Origin: Anodontia alba
Taxonomy: Eukaryota > Mollusca > Bivalvia > Lucinida > Lucinidae
Assembly: GCA_964016985.1 (NCBI GenBank)
Contig: OZ024830.1
Coordinates: 13,708,295-13,772,294 of the forward strand
DNA: 64,000 bases
Reading direction: 5' to 3'
In this document: piece after piece, positions 47,963 to 56,900 of the stretch
Layout of the letters: each line of letters opens with the position of its first letter
Numbering within the stretch: position 1 is the stretch's first letter
Program-made: the position numbers and the translations under genes
Notes under the pieces: model-generated
Seen by the model: the letters and a program-made list of their open reading frames with translations, nothing else
Told to the model about the DNA's origin: nothing
Databases searched by the model: none

Positions 47963-50900
47963 GACAGACAGAGAGACACACAGACAACAAATGTGATACC
48001 ATAATACCCCACCACTATCGTGTGGTGGGGTATTAAAAATGTAAACTAGCATACTGAAAAAACAATCTATAACTTTAATTTTGGTATTCCTGTATTTGTA
48101 CAGACATGTCCAGGCAAACAGTCTAGATCCTGATCAGATTCTGCTGAATGCAACATCTGATCAGGATTTGCTCTGCTTTCCGTTCATAGCATCCCTTGGT
48201 ACTCATATAGATTTGAGTAAATTAATTAGGGCCCAGTTGTTTGAAGCATTGTTAACTTAACGGGCTCGTTAAGGGTCATTTCGTTAACTGTTTTAGCAGA
48301 TTCAATATACAATATTCTGATATTTTTTGCTAAAAAAATGTGAGTAGCTTTTGCACTGCAAAAGCTACTCACATTTTTTCAGCAAAAAATTTCAGCATAT
48401 TTGCGTATCACTCCATGTAAATTTTAATGAATTGTTAACTAATGACATTGTTAGCTTTGAACAACTGGGCCCTGGCGTTTTAGATAAGTATTTCTTTGAT
48501 CAAATATAGTTATAAATAGTATGACCAAGAAAGTGGCATTGATCAAAACACAAGAAGTACATAGAACATTATTTTTCTTATTTCTTATCACTTAGCATGC
48601 TGAGTAAAAATTTCAGCACACAGCATTTTGAAATATTTTTCTTATTTTTGCCAGAAAATAGGCTTTGTCATTTCATGCAAATTGTCTCCCCAGGAGCTAA
48701 TTTGCATGAAATGAGAAAGCCTATTTCCTGGGGAAAATATGAAAAAATATCAAATTGTTGTCAGCTGATTTTTCCTGTAGCATGGCAAGTGTTATTACAT
48801 TTTGGCTATCTATTAAAAGTGCCTCACTGAGGTGCTTCTAAAAACTACCCATATTTTCCTGGAGAAATAAGAAAAATATCCATAAATTTTGGTTGTAAAA
48901 AACTTCTTTTCCAGAGCTATGAAATGCTTACGAACTTACGAGCAATCATCAACATCAGCCCACACTGGTTTCTTCAAGACACCCTCACTTGTGTATTGTA
49001 CAGGAATGTACTCTGGAAAGTCTGCCTCCCATGGCACTTTGTCATCTGGGACAGGAAAACGTCTGGTGTCCGATCGTGGATAAATTTCACAGCGTGCTGA
49101 AGAATTATAAAAGGATGATGATCAGTGACTCACATCACTGGAGCTCTGTAAATGAATCTACTCCATTCATTCACTTACCAAAGAAGGTCACCTCATCAGA
49201 GGACTTGTTTAGGCACAGAATTTGATGATAATTTTGGGATAATTTTCTCCAGTTCTCCACAAGAATATATTGTTATGTTGAGGGGTCTCATTAGAAGTGC
49301 CTCACTGAAGTGCTTCTAATGAGTTATCCACAACATATGTTTTCACAGAGAAATAGAAAAAATATCGCAGAGTTGTCATCAAATACTCCTCCTAAACAAG
49401 TCCTATGACTGGTAACTGACATTTTCTTTTTTGTCTGTGTTTTTGTTTTTCTTCTTTTTTTCTGATAAATGTTGTGTTGTATTGGTGTTTAATGCCATGT
49501 CAACTCCTGGGGGTCATTTTGTGTCAACACCCAGAGAAAGGCAGAAAAGAGACAGAAGAGATAGCAGAAGAGATAGATGAACTAGAACAGTGTTTTCGGA
49601 GGAAAATGTATGTCCCCCACCAGTTTGAACAGACCTATCGTTGAAAAAGGTTGTATCTATAATTTATCTTTTTTGTGTGTGTGTGTGTATGGTCGATGGG
49701 GGCCATTTTCTAAAATCTAAGCCCTAGTGTGACCTTGAAAATTGGGTCAAGGTCACCAAAATCTAATCAGTTCTTGTCCCTGTCTCAACAATATACAATG
49801 TACAAGTTTGGTCATAATCCATCCATTCATTCTGGAAATAGGGTGCAGAATAACCATTTTCCAACAATCTGAGCCCTCCTGTGACCTTGAAAATAGGGCC
49901 AAGGTCACCAAAATCTAACCAGTTCTTTTTCATGTCACAATAATGTAGCTGTGCAAGTTTGGTCAAAATCCATTCATTCCTTCATGAGATAGGGTGCAGA
50001 CAAGCCATTTTCAAACAATCTTAAGCCCATGTGTGACCTTGAAAATGTGGTCAAGGTCACAAAAATTTAATGAATTCTTTTCCATGTTACAACAATATAG
50101 CTGTACAAGTTTAGTCAAAATCCACCCATTCATTCTGGAGATAGGGTGCAGAAAAGCCATTTTCCACCTACAGTTTTGCAAGTTTGGTTAAACTCCATCC
50201 ATTCCTTCATGAGATAGGGTGCAGGCAAGCCATTTTTCAACAATCTAAGCCTTTGTTTGACCTTGAAAATGAGGTCAAGGTCACCAAATCTAATCAGTTC
50301 TTTTCCATGTCACAACAATATACAGTAGATGTACAAGTATAGTCAAAATCAATTCATTCTGGAGATAGGATGCAGACAAGCCATTTTCCAATAATCTGAG
50401 CCCCCTTCCCCCCCACGACCTTGAAAATGGGGTCAAGGTCACCAAACTTTAATCAATTCTTGTCCCTGTCTCAGCAATATAGCTGTACAAGTTTGGTCAA
50501 AATCCATCCATTCATACTGGAAACAGGGTGCAGAAAAGCCATTTTTCAACAATCTGAGTCCTCCTGTGACCTTGAAAATAGGGTCAAGGTCACCAAAATA
50601 TAATCAGTTCTTTTTCATGTCACAACAATGTAGCTGTGCAAGTTTCATCAAAATCCATCCATTCCTTCATGAGATAGGGTGCAGACAAGCCATTTTCAAA
50701 CAATCTTAAGCCCTTGTGTGACCACCAAAATCTAATCAGTTCTTTTCCATGTCACAACAAAATAGCTGTACAAGTTTAGTCAAAATCCACCCATTCATTC
50801 TGGAGATAGGGTGCAGAAAGCCATTTCCCAACAATCTGAGCCCTCTTGTGACCTTGAAAATGGCGTAAAGGACTTTCCATGTTCTTTTCCATGTCTCAAC

Positions 50901-53900
50901 AATACAGGTATACAAGTTTGGTAAAAATCCATCCATTCATTCAGGAGATAGGGTGCAGACATGCCATTTTCCAACCATCTAAGCCATCATGTGACCTTGA
51001 AAATGGGGTCTAGGACATCAAACTCTAATGATCTTTTATATGTCCCAGCAATCTAGATATGCAGGTATGGTCAAAATCCATTTGTTCCTTCAGGAGATAG
51101 GGTGCAGACACGCAATTTTCCAGCCTTTTCCAACAATCTAAGTCGTGTGACCTTGAAAATGGGGTCAAGGTCATCAAAATCTAATCAGCATTTTTCCCCC
51201 ACCCAATGATAAATTTGTGTAATTTTGGCCAAAATCCATCTATTCAATAAGGAGATAGAGTGCTAACAAGAGGCTATGCAGATGCCGACGCCGACAAGAT
51301 CCACACTAAAAACAATATGTCCCCCCCCTATGGTGGGGGACATAAACAGAAAGATAGAGAACACTAAGGGAACAGAGAATGTTGTAGACAAATGGAAGAT
51401 ATAAAAACAAGCTCCCTTCCCCCACAACATCCCCCACCACTACCATCACCACCTGCTGCAAGCACAGCAGACCCTTACCCCACCACAGCCACCACTTCTG
51501 TAAAATGTACAACTGTATATTGTATTACATATAAAACTAGTTTTTCACACCATTTGTTACTAACAGCAATACCCGTCTAACCAAAAATAATATTGTTAAA
51601 CTGCCAGTTTTAATTGTCCACTTGTACATGTATATCTTTAACCCTTTTATGCTGAATCTTTTCTAAATGGGGTCCTTGTGGGGTGGGGGTGAAGGCATCA
51701 TTATCCGCGCAGCAGTATTTTGCTTTATATTTGAGCTATTTTACTCAGACTTCAATAATCAGTGAGCTCATAATCAAGCTACCATGTAAGTGAACTGCCA
51801 CTATCACTTTCATAAGACAGCCAGTCACAAGGGATACTTAAACAAGAGGCCCACGGGCCACGGCTCGCTCACCTGAGTGAAATAGCCACTGCAGATGTTA
51901 TGCAACATTTTTCCAATCCTGTCATTGCAACTATAAATGAAAGGATCATTATTTGAGCATTTCTTGGTTTTGAAGAAGAGGGAAGTGTTGTTGTTTTTTT
52001 TATCATTATTTTACCGTATATTGGCATGACAGTCAATGGAGCGTGACCATTTGAACAAACTCTCAATCCTGTTTCAACAGTACGGTCGTGGAAATTGGCC
52101 AACTGATTTCTGATCATGATTTTATACATGCATACAGAATAGGGGCAAGGGAAGATAAACCTCGCAGAATAAAATGTTGATTGTAACTTACGAGCTTTTG
52201 CTACTTGAATCATATATTGTAAGTTTTAGACACTTCAGCTATTTTTTGTCTTTGTGTGTGTGTGCATTGCTCTCAAGAGTCATTCTTTTTCTAATATAGC
52301 TATTTTCGATCTAGAGGTCATCCTGTTGCAACAGTTTGTTTCAACTCAAATTGCCCAACGGTTTGGGTGGAGAAGTCAAAAATTGGTTTTCAAGATGGCG
52401 GCTATGGCTGCCATTTTGGATTTCCAATCAGCATGATTAGCTATTTTCCATCTACACTTAAACCTGTTGTAAGTTTCAACTTAATTCGCCTTGTGGTTTG
52501 TGAGAAGATGTCCAAAACAAATGGCGGCCATCTTAGATTTCTGATCGATACAATTTTAGCTCATTTTGATCCAGAAGTTGTCCTCTTGCTACAAAGCAAA
52601 TTTTGGCTCAAATCAACTAAATGTTTGGGAAGAGAATGTCGAAAATTGATTTTCAAGATGGCGGCTGTGGCAGCCATCTTGATTTTTGATCGGCTCAGTT
52701 TAGTTATTTTGTGTCTATTAGGCACCCCGATGTTCCTCATCAAGTTTCAACTCAATTGGATCACAGCCTTTAGAGGAAATGTCCAAAATACGAATTCTCA
52801 ACATTTTTCTCATATAAATTAATGTATAGGGCATGGGGAAGCAAATTTGACCTTGCCCTAAAAAGGTGAAAATATCAACAAAGGACCATCATTTTAGCAA
52901 TTTTGGTAGACCTCCTGTCCCTGATGATTTGTGCAAATATTAGCCCCCAGGGCTTATTAAGTTATGGAGAAGAAGATTTTTAAAGGTTTTTACCAATTAT
53001 GGGCATGGTGGCCATCTTGGTCAATGGACCACGACTATTTTAGCAATCTTTCATTCCCCTGCCCCAAGGAGGCTCCACTTGAAATTTGAGCAACACTGGC
53101 CCAGAGGCTTCAGAGGAGAAGTTGTATGAAATTCTCAATATTTTCCCCATACAAGTGTTTGGGGCCCATACAAATGCATAGGAGAGCAAACTTGACCTCG
53201 CCATAAAAAGGTCAAACATTGATGTAAGATCATCATTTTAGCAACTTTGGTAGATCTTCTGTCCCTGATGATTTGTGCAAAGATTCAGCCACAAGGCATC
53301 CTCAGTTCTGGAGGAGAAGATTTATAAAGCTTTTTACCATATGGGCATGGCGGCCATCTTAGTCAACAAACCATGATCATTTTAGCAATCTTTCATTCCC
53401 CCAACCTAAGGAAGCTCCATATGAAATTTGAGCAAAATTGGCTCAGCGGCTTCAGAGGAGTTCTAAGTTGTTTGAAAATGTTAACGGACACATGCACACA
53501 GACAGACGATGGACAAAAAGTGATCACTATAGCTCATCCTGAGCATATCTCACGTGAGCTAAAAACCCTAGAGATTAACCAAACTCAGTAAAATGTGAAA
53601 CAAAAATATCCCACCATTATCATGTCTTGGGCAGATAACTCTGTCAAAAATTGACAAAATTTGCCCATAAGCAATCCCTAAGCAGATCTCCACAATATAT
53701 TGCACATACATGTATCAAATTTGGTGAAAATCCATTGAGATTTACTCATTATTGTCCTGAAAGTAAAATATGGATGTACTGCAGGCAGATAACCGTCAAA
53801 AATAGATGATTTGCCCATTAGCAATCTTAAAGCAGATCTCCAGAGTATCAATGCAATGCACATACCAAGTTTGGTGAAGATCTATTAAGATTGACTAAAG

Positions 53901-56900
53901 TTATTGTCCAGAAATGAAAATACAGACATGTCACGGGCAAATAACTGTCAAAAATTGACGAAATTTGATCATTAGCAATTCCAAGCCAGCTCTTCACAAT
54001 ATCTATCCACACACCAAGTTTGGTGAAAATCCACTGATATTTAATTATCAGCCAGAAATGAAAATACGGACGTACTGCGGGCAGATAATTCTATCAAAAA
54101 TTGACAAAATTTGCCCATTAACAATCCCAAAGAAGATCTCCACAATATCAATGCACACACTGAGTTTTGTTAAAAATACATTGACATTTACTCAAGTTAT
54201 CGCCCAGAAACTAAAATATGGATGGATGCACAGACGTAAGACAGAGACGGACAAATGGACAGCCACTGTGATACCATAACACCATACCACTATCATGTGG
54301 CAGGTATAAAAATGTGCCAGTAAAGAGAGGATTTGATTACTTGTGTTGATTCATCTACCAGATTACTTGTGTTGATTCATCTACCATTGATACATAATTA
54401 TTACTGGAAGTTGTTCAAAGTATCATTGTCTGAAAATGGTGAGACCGGTAAAACAGCAACAGTGCTGTAAATGAGAGGGAGTAAAGGGTATTTCAGCACA
54501 GATTTTTTTAAAATTAGCATTGATATGAGGTATTGAAGCTGAGGGGGTAAAGTTACTTAAAGAAATTTTGGATTTCAGCATTGAGATCAAATTTAGAAAA
54601 CTTTTGAAGCAATTTTTCACACATTAATTCTTTTATGAGCAGTATCAGTACATTTGATCAGAAAGGGTTCAACCCTTAAAACCAATGACAAATGAAGCAG
54701 GCAGCATCCTGTTTTTCTTACCTAGAATTAAGGACTGTGTCCTTAGCTCCAGATTTTTTCAACTGAAAAGTATTGATATTTTTTCTTATTTCTCCATGAA
54801 AGCATATGCTGTGGGTACTCATTAGAAGCGCCTCCTAAAGGTGCTTCTAATGAGTACCCACAACATATGTTTTCATGGAAATAAGAAAAACATTATGTGG
54901 ATACCGTTCTAATCTCATGCTATGGCTGTGTCTCATTTCTGGAGTTTGGCATACTTCCGAAAAAATTCATTTATGTACATGTATATATTTTAAGAGTTAA
55001 ACTGGGAATAGTATTTTTATGGAGCTGACCATTTAAGCCACACCAGAAAACGTACCTTCGGACAGGTGCACACAATGATGATTCAGATCTACTTGCACAT
55101 TCACACAGTCTGATCATAATCTTCACTGGGTGCATTTTGGATAGTCATGGATGCAAATTTTCTTTATGCAGACAAGTAACTCTAATCAGATGGAGCAGAT
55201 GATTTGAGTCCTGACTGGGTGCATGTGTGTGTGATGGTGGTGGTGGTGGTGGTTGGGGTTGGGGCTGGGGGTGGGGGGGGGGGTGGTGGCAATCAATTTG
55301 ACTTCAGCAAACTTAGGGTTCCTATCTGCTTTGTTTTGTTTCAAATTTATCATGATTCTTTACAAAGCTTTATGCTCATGATGTTTGCAGGTTTTAAATG
55401 TCAAGCAATTTTATTATCACTGCCAAATATGAAATCAATGCCAGTGCACTACATATAACTGCACAAATGAGCCCCTCCAAAAGTAAAACAACCTTATGTG
55501 ATCAGTGCAGACTGTGTCTCCATAGCTCCAGATAACAACTCTTTTTGTAACCAAAAATTACTGATATTTTTTCTTACTTCTCCATAAATACATAATGTTG
55601 TGAGTACTCATTAGAAGCACCTTGCTGAGGCACTTCTAATGAGAACCCACAACATATAATTTCTTAGAGAAATAAGAAAAACATTACCTGAGTAGCTCCA
55701 GATAAGAGATGGGCATCAGAAAAATATTTTTCTTATTTCTCCACAATAATAAACTCTTTTTTCACATAGCTCCAGATAATAATTGGGCATATATATTTTT
55801 TCCATAAAAACCTATGTTGTGGCGCTTCTAAAGAGTACCCACAACATGTTTTCATGAAGTAATTAAGTCAGTATTAATAAAAAAATATCAGCAAATTTTT
55901 GTTGAAAAAAGCACCTTATCTAGGGCTAAGACACTGGCGGGTCAAGTGTGCATTACCAAATTCTATACTTATGTCGTTTTGTTATGCTTTATTTGCAAAT
56001 ATTTCATATGCTCATACATGAAAATAAAATATCAGACCTGACTCATCATAAGCACATGGCTCTAGATAAGGTGCCTGCATTTTTTTAAATAAAAAAAACA
56101 ACAACAAAAGACTGCTGATTTTTTTTTTATCTCAGTGTGGTGCTTGAAATAGTATGCACAACCATTATGAAACCACGTCTATTCAAATATATAGAAAATT
56201 TAACCTCCAAAAACTGGAACTTTAGATTAAAAAAAACTGATACTTTTCAACTTTCTGCTCAAAACATAGAATGTGGGTACTCATTAGAACCACCTTGGTG
56301 AGGTGGTTCTAATGAGTACCCACAACCTATGCTTTTGAGGAAAAATAATGTATACCCCTATAAACCCCAGTTTTACTATATAAAAGTGGGTATTAAGGGG
56401 GTCAAAATTATATAGGCGTGTTTTCATGATGATTTTCAATGCTTCCCACAAGACATTTTGTGTAATATGTTTCTAATAAGTACTCATGTTTTTGTGAAGA
56501 AAACCATGGTGCTTCTAATGAGGACTCAAAATTCACAATACATTTTCCAAGCTTCAAATGAGTTCCCACATCAAGTATTTTTGTGTGATGTGTCACTCAC
56601 AATTCATTTTCGTGGAGAAAACTGAAGCGCTTCTATTGAGTACCCACAACATGTTTTTGTGAAGAAATAACTCAAGTAAGTAAACTATTCATCTGAAAAC
56701 TCCACTAACATAACTTCAAGGAAAAAAAATACTGATAACTTTTTTACTTCTCCATGAAAACATATAGTGTGGGTACTCATTAGAAGCACTTCACTGAGAT
56801 GTTACTCATTAGAAGCACCTCACTGAGGTGCTTCTAATGAGTATACCACAACACATGTTTTTCTCACATGTGGAGAAATAAGAACCCAGCTAGCATTCTA

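Noticed and set aside
52367..52822. 151-codon plus-strand frame
   Set aside because: Runs through three diverged copies of the AAGATGGCGGC palindrome of element T6.
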